DNA of 64,000 nucleotides from [Scytonema hofmanni] UTEX 2349 (GTDB taxonomy: Bacteria > Cyanobacteriota > Cyanobacteriia > Cyanobacteriales > Nostocaceae): positions 3,366,454 through 3,430,453 of the forward strand of contig NZ_KK073768.1 of the NCBI RefSeq assembly GCF_000582685.1, in the 5' to 3' direction. Every line of letters begins with the position of its first letter. The stretch's first letter is position 1. Position numbers and translations under genes: made by a program. Below the pieces are notes generated by a model. The model ran no database searches. It saw only the letters and a list, made by a program, of their open reading frames with translations, and was not told the origin of the DNA. Shown piece by piece: positions 1 through 9,046 of the stretch.

Positions 1-1
1 A

Positions 2-1537
2 GTTGCCGAATTCGCGCAACAAATCGGATTTACACAAATATCCGTATCACATCAAGTTAGCCCTTTAATGAAATTGGTATGCCGAGGAGATACAACAGTC
101 GTAGATGCTTATTTAACTCCGATTCTGCGTCGCTATGTCAACCAAGTAGCTAGTCAGTTACCCAAAGTTAGATTAATGTTTATGAAATCTGATGGAGGTT
201 TAACTGATGCACAACAATTTCAAGGTAAAGATAGTATTCTAAGTGGTCCGGCTGGGGGAATTGTCGGTGCAGTTCAAACTAGCAAAAGAGCGGGATTCGA
301 CTCAATAATTACCTTTGATATGGGTGGAACAAGTACAGATGTTGCCCACTATAAAGGAGAGTATGAACGAGAATTCAATTCAGAGATTGCGGGAGCGAGA
401 ATGCGAGTTCCCGTATTAGCGATTAATACAATTGCGGCTGGTGGGGGTTCAATTTTATTTTTTGATAATTCTAGTTATCATGTGGGACCTGAATCCGCTG
501 GTTCAAATCCTGGACCTGCTTCTTACCGTCGTGGTGGAGCTTTAGCGGTAACAGATGCTAATGTCATGTTAGGCAAAATTCACCCGCAATATTTTCCTTC
601 TGTTTTTGGAATTGGTGGGAATTTGCCTTTAGATAAAGATATTGTTATTGAGAAATTTACAGAATTAGCCCAAGAGATTGCAACTGTTACAAAAAATGCT
701 CGGACACCTGAACAAGTAGCAGCGGGATTTATAGCGATCGCTGTGGAAAATATGGCGAATGCGATTAAAAAAATCAGTCTCCAAAGAGGTTATGATATCA
801 CTGAATATGTACTTTGTTGTTTTGGTGGTGCAGGAGCGCAAGTTGCTTGTTTAATTGCCGATACTTTGGGAATGAAAAAGATATTTTTACATCCTTATGC
901 TGGAGTTCTTTCTGCTTATGGAATGGGTTTAGCTGATGTGCGATCGATTAGAGAAGCAGGAATAGAACAGCCTTTAACCCAAGCATTAATTCCGCAATTA
1001 CAGAAGTTAATGCAGAGTTTGGAAGTTCAAGGGAGGGAAGAGTTTCAAACGCAAAGTAACGCAGAGGAAAGCGCAGAGGTACGCGGAGGTTATGAAGAGG
1101 AGTTAGTTAGAAAGGTTAATTTAAAGTATGAGGGGACTAATTCCATTTTGGCGGTAAATTTTGATTTGGATGTGGTGAGAATGCGGGAGGATTTTGAGAT
1201 TGAACATAAATCTCGCTATGGTTTTATTCAATTAGAGAAAAGCTTAATAGTTGAATCGGTTTCAGTAGAAGTAATTCAGAAGATGGATACTCCGGAAGAA
1301 CCTTTAATTACTCGGAAGCGTCCTCTAGATGAAATCCCCACATCTGTTGAGACAGTACGCATGTTTAACGCTGATAAATGGCATGATACACCCGTTTATC
1401 GACGAGAAGATTTACAGCCAGAAGATAGCATTAGTGGACCAGCAATTATTGTCGAAAAAATTAGCACGATTGTAGTTGAGCCATTATGGGAAGCGAGATT
1501 AACTGAACGCAATCATTTAATTTTAGAACGTATTTAG
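2..1537 (+). CDS. hyuA: Hydantoinase/oxoprolinase subunit A, 5' end outside the window
   Basis: ATP-dependent hydantoinase/5-oxoprolinase A-type subunit, which opens cyclic amide rings together with a B subunit in the cytoplasm. The frame is open from base 2, before the first internal ATG at 68, and those codons match the family (QVSPLMKL region), so the gene is cut by the window edge. Visible motifs are GPAGGIVGA, the nucleotide-binding TFDMGGTSTDVA, NTIAAGGGSI, and a C-terminal FGGAGAQVA stretch. The B subunit lies about 770 bases downstream, not directly adjacent as is usual. A repeat-derived segment of about 14 codons (1046-1089) sits in frame near the C-terminal domain. The substrate (hydantoin, N-methylhydantoin or oxoproline) cannot be decided from sequence. 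Confidence 0.9.
   Translation, partial: VAEFAQQIGFTQISVSHQVSPLMKLVCRGDTTVVDAYLTPILRRYVNQVASQLPKVRLMFMKSDGGLTDAQQFQGKDSILSGPAGGIVGAVQTSKRAGFDSIITFDMGGTSTDVAHYKGEYEREFNSEIAGARMRVPVLAINTIAAGGGSILFFDNSSYHVGPESAGSNPGPASYRRGGALAVTDANVMLGKIHPQYFPSVFGIGGNLPLDKDIVIEKFTELAQEIATVTKNARTPEQVAAGFIAIAVENMANAIKKISLQRGYDITEYVLCCFGGAGAQVACLIADTLGMKKIFLHPYAGVLSAYGMGLADVRSIREAGIEQPLTQALIPQLQKLMQSLEVQGREEFQTQSNAEESAEVRGGYEEELVRKVNLKYEGTNSILAVNFDLDVVRMREDFEIEHKSRYGFIQLEKSLIVESVSVEVIQKMDTPEEPLITRKRPLDEIPTSVETVRMFNADKWHDTPVYRREDLQPEDSISGPAIIVEKISTIVVEPLWEARLTERNHLILERI
1046..1089 (+). repeat. Dispersed AACGCAGAG-type repeat inside the hyuA reading frame
   Basis: The stretch carries CGCAAAGTAACGCAGAGG followed by AAGCGCAGAGGTACGCGGAG. 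A closely related sequence lies in intergenic DNA at 41595-41624, as expected for a dispersed cyanobacterial repeat. In hyuA it is translated as a polar peptide (NAEESAEVRGG) without breaking the frame. Confidence 0.6.
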
Positions 1538-1547
1538 TTATTCGTAG

Positions 1548-1565
1548 TAAGCACCTCAGTGCTTA
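1548..1565. repeat. Small palindrome (TAAGCAC/GTGCTTA)
   Basis: A short inverted repeat, TAAGCAC-CTCA-GTGCTTA, directly follows hyuA. A related palindrome is found at 62954-62972. It may form a hairpin at the transcript end but lacks a U-run. Confidence 0.45.
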
Positions 1566-1663
1566 AGAAAACGCTTACATTGATTAATTCATCACGTTTC
1601 ATCTGTATTTGTCGGATAATTATCAATGTCAGTTCCCTTGAAATAAACCTAAATAGAAGTTAA

Positions 1664-1834
1664 ATGTCACCTTACCTTTATCCGGTCATTGAAACCGCAG
1701 AAATAGAAACTACATTCTCAGAATTAGCAGAACAATGGCAACGTGAAACAGGAATGCTCTCCGTTACCTCCAAAATATCAATCACATTTATGGTGTCCAG
1801 ATTAAAAAACAGCGATTTTTTTTCTGTTCTATAA
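1664..1834 (+). pseudogene. Remnant of a conserved cyanobacterial hypothetical protein
   Basis: A 56-codon frame starts MSPYLYPVIETAEIE and contains ELAEQWQRETGMLS. As I recall, this resembles the N-terminus of a small conserved cyanobacterial family of unknown function. The similarity then stops and the frame runs antisense into the 3' end of the neighbouring acetyltransferase before a stop, so it looks 3'-truncated. Its function is unknown. The family assignment rests on memory only. Confidence 0.4.
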
Positions 1835-2255
1835 TGTTTGCACCTAGCCGATAGTAAAAACTCAGTCCGCGAGTGTTGCGAGCATCAGTATTCCAAGCCA
1901 AATGGGTACAGTCATTGTTCTTCGCAACTTGAGCTAAATGGCTCATCAATGCGGCTCCTGCTCCCTGACTTCTCATATCTTCATCCACATACAAATCATC
2001 AAGCCAGATACTCGGTTGACCTGCAAACGATGAGTATCTGAATCCATATAAAGCAAATCCAACCACACGCTTTGAGGTTTCAGCAAATAAAACGTAGGAG
2101 AAAGGTACTGCTCTAAAAATTGTTTTATGTATTTTATCTTCAGTGACTTGAATTACACCAGAATAAGCACCAATTTCTCTATCAAACTCAGACTTTTTTT
2201 GGATGAAGGAATAAATTAGTGGTACATCATCAGGTGTAGTAGTCCGAACCTTCAT
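1788..2255 (-). CDS. GNAT family N-acetyltransferase
   Basis: About 155 residues with GNAT-fold features: LDDLYVDEDMRSQGAGAALM contains the acetyl-CoA pyrophosphate-binding R-x-x-G-x-G/A loop, and a C-terminal NTDARNTRGLSFYYRLGA segment is typical of motif B. It probably transfers an acetyl group to a small amine or a protein amino group; the resemblance is closest to diamine/spermidine-type acetyltransferases, but the substrate is unknown. A longer frame reaches 2294, but the start at 2255 (MKVRTTTPDDV) fits the usual GNAT N-terminus better. It is inserted on the opposite strand between hyuA and hyuB. Confidence 0.85.
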   Translation of the reverse strand: MKVRTTTPDDVPLIYSFIQKKSEFDREIGAYSGVIQVTEDKIHKTIFRAVPFSYVLFAETSKRVVGFALYGFRYSSFAGQPSIWLDDLYVDEDMRSQGAGAALMSHLAQVAKNNDCTHLAWNTDARNTRGLSFYYRLGANIIEQKKNRCFLIWTP

Positions 2256-2309
2256 TAAATTAATCTCAATCACTTTAGTAGCTAATCTTAGCAAATATAG
2301 GAGTCAAAA

Positions 2310-3872
2310 ATGTATACAACATCTCAACCCGACCCAGTTCGCTTAGAAATCTTCAAAAACCTCTATCAATTTATCGCCGAACAAATGGGGATTGTTCTGC
2401 AAAACACGGCAGCATCGGTAAATATCAAAGAACGCCTAGATTTCTCCTGCGCTATTTTTGATTCTTCTGGATTATTAGTAGCTAATGCCCCCCACATTCC
2501 TGTACATTTAGGTTCAATGAGTGAAAGTGTTCGCAGTTTAATTAACGATAAAGGCGACACTTTAAAACCAGGAAATGTCTATCTATCAAATAATCCCTAC
2601 AATGGGGGAACGCATCTTCCTGATGTAACTGCAATTACCGCCGTTTTTGACGAAGATGGAAAACAAGTTATTTTTTACGTTGCTTCTCGCGGACACCAAG
2701 CAGATATCGGTGGAATTACTCCCGGTTCAATGCCTCCTCACAGCACCACGGTAGAAGAAGAAGGAATTTTATTTGATAATTTTCTCTTAGTTGAAGAGGG
2801 TAATTTTCAAGAAACATTAGCACGGCAGCATCTTTCAAATCATATCTATCCTGCTCGTAACCCAGACCAAAATATAGCTGATTTTAAAGCACAAATTGCC
2901 GCCAATGAAAGGGGAGTGCAAGAACTGCGAAAAATAATTTCTCAATACGGACTTGAGACAGTTCAAACTTACATGAAATTTGTGCAAGATAATGCAGAAG
3001 AAGCAGTTAGACGAGCGATTGATGTTTTAAAAGACGGCGAATTTACCTATGAGATGGATAGCCAAGCCCAAATTCAAGTTAAAGTAACAATTGACCGAAT
3101 AAATCGCAGCGCTCTTATTGATTTTACAGGCACATCAAAGCAGCTAAATAGTAACTTCAACGCTCCCAAAGCAGTAACTCAAGCAGCAGTGTTATATGTC
3201 TTTCGGACTTTGGTTGATGATAATATTCCCCTCAATGCCGGCTGTCTTAACCCTTTAGAAATTATTATCCCTGAAGGCTGTATGCTGAATCCAACTTATC
3301 CAGCAGCAGTAGTTGCGGGTAATGTGGAGACTTCCCAAACCATTGTCGATGCTTTATATGGTGCTTTGGGGGTGATGGCTGCATCTGCGGGAACAATGAA
3401 TAATTTTACATTTGGAAGCGATCGCTATCAATATTATGAAACCATTTGCGGCGGTTCGGGCGCCGGGATTGATTTTGATGGAACTGATGGTGTCCAAACT
3501 CACATGACAAACTCCCGCCTCACCGATCCAGAGGTCTTAGAAACCCGCTATCCTGTACTTTTAGAAAGTTTTAGTCTTCGTTGTGATAGCGGCGGTAAAG
3601 GAAAATATTCGGGCGGAAATGGAGTGATTCGCCGGATCAAGTTTCTCGAACCGATGACAGCTAATATTCTCTCCGGACATCGATTTGTTCGTCCCTTTGG
3701 CTTAAATGGTGGAGAAGCCGCACTAGTAGGACGCAACTGGATACAACGTCAGAATGGAACTCAAGAGAATTTAGATAGCACAGCAACGGTAGAAATGCAA
3801 CCAGGGGATGTTTTTGTGATTGAAACCCCTGGTGGTGGCGGATTTGGTCAAGTTTCCGCGAAGAATGGATAA
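2310..3872 (+). CDS. hyuB: Hydantoinase/oxoprolinase subunit B
   Basis: A 520-residue hydantoinase B-type subunit, the partner of the A subunit at the left edge. Characteristic stretches are MGIVLQNTAASVNIKERLDF near the N-terminus, SLRCDSGGKGKYSGGNG, and the glycine-rich end TPGGGGFG. A good ribosome binding site (AGGAG at about 2299) precedes the ATG. The length is normal for the family. Coupling to hyuA has been disrupted by about 770 bases holding an opposite-strand acetyltransferase and a remnant, so hyuB probably needs its own promoter. Confidence 0.92.
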   Translation: MYTTSQPDPVRLEIFKNLYQFIAEQMGIVLQNTAASVNIKERLDFSCAIFDSSGLLVANAPHIPVHLGSMSESVRSLINDKGDTLKPGNVYLSNNPYNGGTHLPDVTAITAVFDEDGKQVIFYVASRGHQADIGGITPGSMPPHSTTVEEEGILFDNFLLVEEGNFQETLARQHLSNHIYPARNPDQNIADFKAQIAANERGVQELRKIISQYGLETVQTYMKFVQDNAEEAVRRAIDVLKDGEFTYEMDSQAQIQVKVTIDRINRSALIDFTGTSKQLNSNFNAPKAVTQAAVLYVFRTLVDDNIPLNAGCLNPLEIIIPEGCMLNPTYPAAVVAGNVETSQTIVDALYGALGVMAASAGTMNNFTFGSDRYQYYETICGGSGAGIDFDGTDGVQTHMTNSRLTDPEVLETRYPVLLESFSLRCDSGGKGKYSGGNGVIRRIKFLEPMTANILSGHRFVRPFGLNGGEAALVGRNWIQRQNGTQENLDSTATVEMQPGDVFVIETPGGGGFGQVSAKNG

Positions 3873-3878
3873 ATACAC

Positions 3879-3907
3879 GTAGAGACGTTCCGGCGGAACG
3901 TCTCTAC
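3879..3907. repeat. 29-bp palindrome of the GTAGAGACGTTCC family
   Basis: A perfect inverted repeat with arms GTAGAGACGTTCC and GGAACGTCTCTAC around a 3-base centre. It lies 6 bases after the hyuB stop and could form a hairpin in the transcript. This is one of more than 20 related copies in the window. Confidence 0.9.
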
Positions 3908-3954
3908 AAGGGTTTCGATCAACGCATAATTAATTTCTACACCTATGTCTATTA

Positions 3955-4902
3955 TTAATTACTCAAAATTTCTAATTTCACTGCGGCAACACCACTGCTA
4001 ATCATTCCTAATTCTCTTGCCGCACTTAGAGAAAGGTCAATTACTCGACCGCGAATAAATGGACCCCGGTCATTAATTCGCACGACTACAGAACGACCAT
4101 TGCCAGTGTTGGTGACACGAACTCGTGTACCAAAAGGCAAGCTGCGATGAGCTGCGGTCAATCCTTGAGGATTAAATCTCTCACCAGTTGCAGTCCGATT
4201 ACCACCTTCATAGCTGTAATATGAAGCCATACCTTTAGAGGTGGCTTGCACTTTCCCAGTAGCATTTTGCTGGGGTTGCTTTTTCACCTCCTGCGGTTTT
4301 GTAGCTGGTTGTTGTGGCTGTTTAATCGGTTCCTGGGGTGGAAGTGCGATACTAGTAATCTGGTTTTGGTTTAAAGCATGAGCGACATCAATTAGTCTCC
4401 GCAAGCGATTGGTGGCTTGCATCGCATCTTGTGACAGGTTATTGGTTGTATCTGGTAGACGTGTTGTTTTGCCATCGATTTTTACCAGTTCTTCCCCATT
4501 GACTTTGATGATATAGCTGTCTGCTTTCCAACTGACTGTAATTTGACTGGCATCAACTTTGTCTGTGATTAATTGATTGATTTTAGTAGCGAGTGCGATC
4601 GCTCTTTCATCTGAGTTGCTAATATCCGCTTCACTCACAAAGGTAAGAAACGGAATATTACGGATATACAGCGTTGTCGCCTGACGACCTGCTAAGTTAT
4701 GAGAATGAATTTGAGTAACCATATCACGGGAAATAAGTTTTTCCCTGATCGATTGCGGCTTTTTCACATTCACCCCATCATTACCAGTTGTCTCGTCCGG
4801 AGTGGTAGAATTTCCGTTGGTTGTTGCAGCACGACTAACTGACGGTAGCCCCAAAACAGTTGTTGACAAAGCGACAACAGACCACAATTGCGTTTGTTTC
4901 AT
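3955..4902 (-). CDS. rlpA: RlpA-like septal ring lytic transglycosylase family protein
   Basis: A 315-residue exported protein. Residues 1-25 form a signal peptide (cleavage near SRAATT). A central proline/glutamine-rich linker (KQPQQPATKPQ) leads to a C-terminal double-psi beta-barrel of about 90 residues containing GMASYYSYEGG, TAAHRSLPFGTRVRVTN, the conserved NDRGPF and RVIDLSLSAA. RlpA proteins act on peptidoglycan in the periplasm, as glycosidases on naked glycan or as septal binding proteins. The aspartate and surrounding residues of the barrel active region are present. Whether it is catalytic here is inferred only. No SPOR domain is seen, which is common in cyanobacterial members. Confidence 0.88.
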   Translation of the reverse strand: MKQTQLWSVVALSTTVLGLPSVSRAATTNGNSTTPDETTGNDGVNVKKPQSIREKLISRDMVTQIHSHNLAGRQATTLYIRNIPFLTFVSEADISNSDERAIALATKINQLITDKVDASQITVSWKADSYIIKVNGEELVKIDGKTTRLPDTTNNLSQDAMQATNRLRRLIDVAHALNQNQITSIALPPQEPIKQPQQPATKPQEVKKQPQQNATGKVQATSKGMASYYSYEGGNRTATGERFNPQGLTAAHRSLPFGTRVRVTNTGNGRSVVVRINDRGPFIRGRVIDLSLSAARELGMISSGVAAVKLEILSN

Positions 4903-5229
4903 GTATCCGATTTTTTAAGGAACTGAACAACTGCGATTTTGATTGCTGGGATGTTCCACTGAATGAAAGTAACATCACCTGATAACTCAAACTTCGCTTT
5001 TTCTTTTGTTTAGTAGTCACTGCAACACCTGAAGACTAGCCTTGAGATTTGAAAACTAACATCTTAGCTTCAACTTGGCTAATTTAGCAAAATATAGTGG
5101 TAGTTGGCAAGCTAAAAATGTTACAAAAAATGATTATGCGTGCGTAAGCCTTTTTTATTTGTTCAACAGGTCGCCAAGATTGTTTCCCCGACTTAAGCGT
5201 GTGCAAGTCTAAGAGAGGAATGGCGCTCC

Positions 5230-5354
5230 GGGACTATGAGTCTGGGGACTGGGGAAAAGGCACTTCCGTTTTCTTTAAAACTCGTGTGTGGGTCCCAATC
5301 CCCTTCCAAGTAGGGAAAGTGTCCCCAGTCCCTAATCCCCAGACTCATAGTCCC
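5230..5354. repeat. Imperfect inverted repeat (GGGACTATGAGTCTGGGGACT)
   Basis: The left arm GGGACTATGAGTCTGGGG and the right arm CCCCAGACTCATAGTCCC are complementary, with an extra interrupted block of GGGGACT units. The unit type is that of short tandemly repeated cyanobacterial sequences. A frame of 74 codons crossing it looks fortuitous. Confidence 0.7.
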
Positions 5355-5809
5355 TTTTTCAAATTAAAATTTGACCGACTTATGCATAGATACGAAAAAA
5401 CTAGGTTAATGAACAACGCTTAATGCCTGAAACGACGATTTTTGGCGGATAAACCTAATTTATGTCTAAATATTCAACTTTATTTATTGAAGTTGGGTAA
5501 AACTGATATTTTGCATCAATCCCAATAACGCCCTTAGAATTCATTCTAAGGCTAATAGTTAAAGTCGTCTAAAAACGACTAGGTAAAGGTTTTAGAGTAA
5601 TCCAAGAAATAAATGATCCAAAATGCTGGGATAAGAGTGGGCTTGAGTATAGTTTACGGTATTGCTTTAAAAGCAGTTGATAGAAAAGCTTGAACATTTC
5701 CTTCTACTGTCCCGCTGCCAAAAGCTGATAAATGTTACGGTTTTAAAGGCTATTTACCTTAATTCTTTATAGATAAAAATTTTTTTTATTTTTAATTACA
5801 TAATACCCA

Positions 5810-5839
5810 GATTAACAATGAGTTAACGATTAGATAAGC
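5810..5839 (+). promoter_or_regulatory. Pho-box-like tandem direct repeat upstream of phoX
   Basis: Three 8-bp units (GATTAACA, AGTTAACG, AGATAAGC) are separated by 3-bp spacers, giving an 11-bp period. Two contain the TTAAC core typical of cyanobacterial PhoB/SphR boxes. The site is about 230 bp before the phoX ATG. Binding is inferred from motif and context. Confidence 0.5.
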
Positions 5840-6066
5840 AATGGTAAAACTTAGGGATTTTCCTAGTGAGCATGATATGTTTACAAGTCGAATAAAGTAT
5901 TCAAGGAACATAAACTATCCTTAATCTTGCTCCTGTATATTTGTTTTTTAAAGGCAGATTAATTACCATATCTGGCAGTATATCTGCTAGTAAAAATTGA
6001 CATTATTGATAGCAAAAATGGTTTTTAGGGTAATGATTCTATCTATTCACATGAAGGGGCAGTCCA

Positions 6067-8451
6067 ATGACTAAATTTACACGAAGGCAGCTACTGGCTT
6101 TTTTTGGAGCGAGTGCTGGTGCAGCTGTGCTAGCTCCTGCTTTTGGGAAAGAACCGTTTGGCAGCAATTTTGGCATTGCTAATGCGGTTAAACCCCTGAG
6201 ATTTACGCCGATGCGTTTACCTCATCCTTTACCGATTTACACAGAGCAAAACAGCTACTTACCAACAGGAATTGAGCAAGGAGAGGTATTAGAAGCGTCT
6301 GCCGATGCACGGTTAAGTAGCTACACCATACTTGACGATGTTGTAGTACCACCGGAATATGAACGGTACTTAATTGTGAGTTGGGGCGATCGCGTCTTCC
6401 CCAACCAAGAAGATTACTTTGGCTACAACAGCGACTACACCAGCTTTGTTCCCATTGATGGTAGAAGCCTCAATGACGGCTACCTTTGGAACAATCACGA
6501 ATACGTCGGCTATCCATTTTTATTTGTTACACCCGAAACCCCAAGTGATTTAGCGGCATTTCCTACAGCTTACTCCGCAGTTATTGGACAAAATTTACCA
6601 GAAGACAGAACTAGTATCGAAGTCTTGGGTGAATTCATGTATAACATAGGCGGTTCTGTCGTGCGGATTTCTCGCGGAAACCCCAGTGGACGTTTTAGAG
6701 TTGTGCGTGACCGCAAGAACCGTCGCATCCACGGACTTTCCGGTTTAGGGATCAATAGCGAACGTACTGATGCTTATAGAAACGTCACCTCCTGGGGTTC
6801 CAAGAGCTATCAAAAAGGAGACGACAATTATCTAATTGGCACTGGACCTGCTGCTACCGAAGTCTTTCCTCTGAGTTCTGACGGACTGGGTAACAAAATT
6901 ATCGGCACCGGATACAACTGTTCTGGTGGCACAACTCCTTGGGGAACAATCTTAACTGCTGAGGAGAACTTCCAAGGTAGTACAGCCTTTTTCGTTGGAG
7001 TCACCGAACCTGTTAACGACAACGGCACTCAGACAGGCTACATCAACGGCACCACGGGAGCGGCATTTGGCTTGGTTGGCGAAAAATACGGCTATATGGT
7101 GGAAATCGATCCAGATAACCCGAATTTCCGTCCTCGCAAACACACTGCTTTGGGTCGCTACCGCCATGAAAATATTGCCATGCGGGTGGAACCTAGAAAA
7201 CGATTAGTTGCCTACCTGGGTGATGACCGACGCGGTGGTCATACTTGGAAGTTTGTCAGTTCTGGTAGAGTCAACAATCCCACAGATAAAAGGAACAGCC
7301 GCTTATTTGAAGACGGTACTCTCTATGTCGCTCGTTACAATGCTAACGGTACGGGTGAATGGATTCCCTTAAAATTAGATACTCCCACCAATCCGATTCC
7401 GCCGTCGGTGCTTGCTTCAGTAGAAATTGCGGCATTAGGTAGAGCTACCAGCAATGGTAATACCCCAATTCGGCTTTTGGAACCTTCAGGAAATAGTGTA
7501 TCTGTCAGCGTTCTGACGACTAATGAAGCCGAAATTCTGCCTGCTTATGAAGGTAAGAAACTGTCAGATTTCTACACTAGTCAAGGCGCTGTGCTAGTTG
7601 ATGCTTTCTTGGCAGCCAATCTCATCGGTGCAACTCCTACAGCTCGTCCTGAAGATATTGAAATCAATCCCAGAAACCCCAGAGAAGTATTTATCGCTTA
7701 CACAGATGGTGCTCCCGGAAGTGATGGATATCCTGATTCGAGAATCTTTGTAGTTTCCAAGTATAGTTCTGATGTCAATGCCGGACAGCCTTCAGGGGAA
7801 CTTTTTAAGATTATCGAAGATAGCGCTGATAGCACAGGTACAACCTTCCGTTGGGAGCTATTTGCTAAAGGTGGAGAAGCGGGGGCAGAACCTGGAAATG
7901 GCTTTGCCAATGTAGATAATCTTGCCTTCGATGATCAAGGTAATATTTGGGGCGTGACTGATATGTCCACTGGCTCCCACAATGGCTTTAATGTCGGTGC
8001 TGCCGGCACTCCATTACAAATAGACCACAGGGTAGTAGGTGCTAACTCCCCCAGTCAGATTGACTCTAATCTCAATGTTCAGACTTCTAGCTTGATTGGG
8101 GTTTTTGGCAATAACTGGCTGTTTTACATTCCTACCATTGGTCCCGATGCTGGGGAGATTGTACCTTTTGCTTATGGACCACCACGCTGTGAGATGACCG
8201 GACCTACTTTCGTTGGGAATACACTGATTATTTCCATACAGCACCCCGGTGAACAGGTTCCATTCACCCCTCAGCAAACCCTCAGCCGAGATATTGAGAT
8301 GTTGAACTTGGATGGCACTTTGTTCACCCAAAGACGCAGTGTACCTCGTGGCAGTAACTGGCCCAGTAATCTTGAGGGCAATCCCCAAGGACCACCACGT
8401 CCAGGAGTGATTGGGATTCGACGCAAACAGTCGAAAGGTCGTTTTGTTTAG
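6067..8451 (+). CDS. phoX: PhoX family phosphatase (DUF839), Tat-exported
   Basis: A 794-residue phosphatase of the PhoX family, a calcium/iron-dependent phosphomonoesterase that releases phosphate from organic esters outside the cytoplasmic membrane. The N-terminus is a twin-arginine signal (FTRRQLLAFFGAS, then an alanine-rich stretch ending near residue 27). The family signature PWGTILTAEENFQG lies near residue 300. Other typical stretches are GYMVEIDPDNPN, the H-x-W of GGHTWKF, and VDNLAFDDQGNIWG. A purine-rich AAGGGG ribosome site precedes the ATG. A Pho-box-like repeat upstream suggests induction by phosphate starvation, and a strong terminator follows. It is longer than many proteobacterial PhoX proteins but within the cyanobacterial range. 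Confidence 0.9.
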   Translation: MTKFTRRQLLAFFGASAGAAVLAPAFGKEPFGSNFGIANAVKPLRFTPMRLPHPLPIYTEQNSYLPTGIEQGEVLEASADARLSSYTILDDVVVPPEYERYLIVSWGDRVFPNQEDYFGYNSDYTSFVPIDGRSLNDGYLWNNHEYVGYPFLFVTPETPSDLAAFPTAYSAVIGQNLPEDRTSIEVLGEFMYNIGGSVVRISRGNPSGRFRVVRDRKNRRIHGLSGLGINSERTDAYRNVTSWGSKSYQKGDDNYLIGTGPAATEVFPLSSDGLGNKIIGTGYNCSGGTTPWGTILTAEENFQGSTAFFVGVTEPVNDNGTQTGYINGTTGAAFGLVGEKYGYMVEIDPDNPNFRPRKHTALGRYRHENIAMRVEPRKRLVAYLGDDRRGGHTWKFVSSGRVNNPTDKRNSRLFEDGTLYVARYNANGTGEWIPLKLDTPTNPIPPSVLASVEIAALGRATSNGNTPIRLLEPSGNSVSVSVLTTNEAEILPAYEGKKLSDFYTSQGAVLVDAFLAANLIGATPTARPEDIEINPRNPREVFIAYTDGAPGSDGYPDSRIFVVSKYSSDVNAGQPSGELFKIIEDSADSTGTTFRWELFAKGGEAGAEPGNGFANVDNLAFDDQGNIWGVTDMSTGSHNGFNVGAAGTPLQIDHRVVGANSPSQIDSNLNVQTSSLIGVFGNNWLFYIPTIGPDAGEIVPFAYGPPRCEMTGPTFVGNTLIISIQHPGEQVPFTPQQTLSRDIEMLNLDGTLFTQRRSVPRGSNWPSNLEGNPQGPPRPGVIGIRRKQSKGRFV

Positions 8452-8479
8452 TTAGACGTTTGTTTTAGGTTGAATCTCG

Positions 8480-8519
8480 ATAGGGGAAGCACGCGATCGC
8501 GTGCTTCCCCTATTTTTTT
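8480..8519 (+). terminator. Rho-independent terminator of phoX
   Basis: A perfect stem with arms ATAGGGGAAGCACGCG and CGCGTGCTTCCCCTAT flanking a short centre, followed by a run of T. It begins 28 bases after the phoX stop. The stem centre contains a HIP1 octamer. Confidence 0.88.
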
Positions 8520-9046
8520 GTGTCTATATATCTTTTTTATATCTAATATATGTATTTGTTATGACTCTTTTCCTTGAAAACAAAGCTGAGTTCTTTGATG
8601 TAGCCGAATAATTTTATACTGCTTGTCAGGGGATCACGATATTAACAGCAAGTATTAATTAAAACTTATCTCCCAAATCATTCTACATATATAACAATTT
8701 GTCAAAAAGTATTAAGAAATTCTTATTAAAAAATATTGCAGCTACTTGATTTAGTTGTTAGTGTGTGTAAGTGAAACGATTTGGGTGAATGCTCGTATTT
8801 AGGAGAAGTGTAACCTATGAGCTATATCCATCTTTAGGAATGAAAGCGAGTAAATTCTGGCTTGAATGGTAATTATGAGGTATTACAAAAAATTAGCGCC
8901 TGATTTATCTCGTTTCTAAGAACTTAGTTACTTTCATATTTCAATCAATTCTTGATTATTGTCTTACCCGTCGAGAAACTTCGGAGTTTTGATTTTTTTC
9001 TTGACAATAAACACCGTAAGACCAAAAATTTGGAGATGAAAAACTG
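8520..9046. other. AT-rich intergenic region
   Basis: About 530 bases between the phoX terminator and the dehydrogenase. No gene, tRNA or clear repeat was seen. The last 50 bases contain TTGACA (9001) and a TGGAG ribosome site before the next start. Confidence 0.6.

Larger units (their letters stand above)
4903..6066. other. Long intergenic region before phoX
   Basis: About 1.16 kb between the divergent rlpA and phoX genes without a supported gene. It holds an imperfect long inverted repeat (5230-5354), short dyads (CCTTAGAAT/ATTCTAAGG near 5530), AT-rich DNA and a Pho-box-like direct repeat at 5810-5839. Promoters for both neighbours must lie here. Confidence 0.6.

Noticed and set aside
5199..5423. 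74-codon plus-strand frame
   Set aside because: It consists of the GGGGACT-type inverted repeat and shows no protein-like composition.
8014..8388. 124-codon frame antisense to phoX
   Set aside because: It lies wholly inside the PhoX coding sequence, where the opposite-strand open frame follows from the codon use of the real gene.
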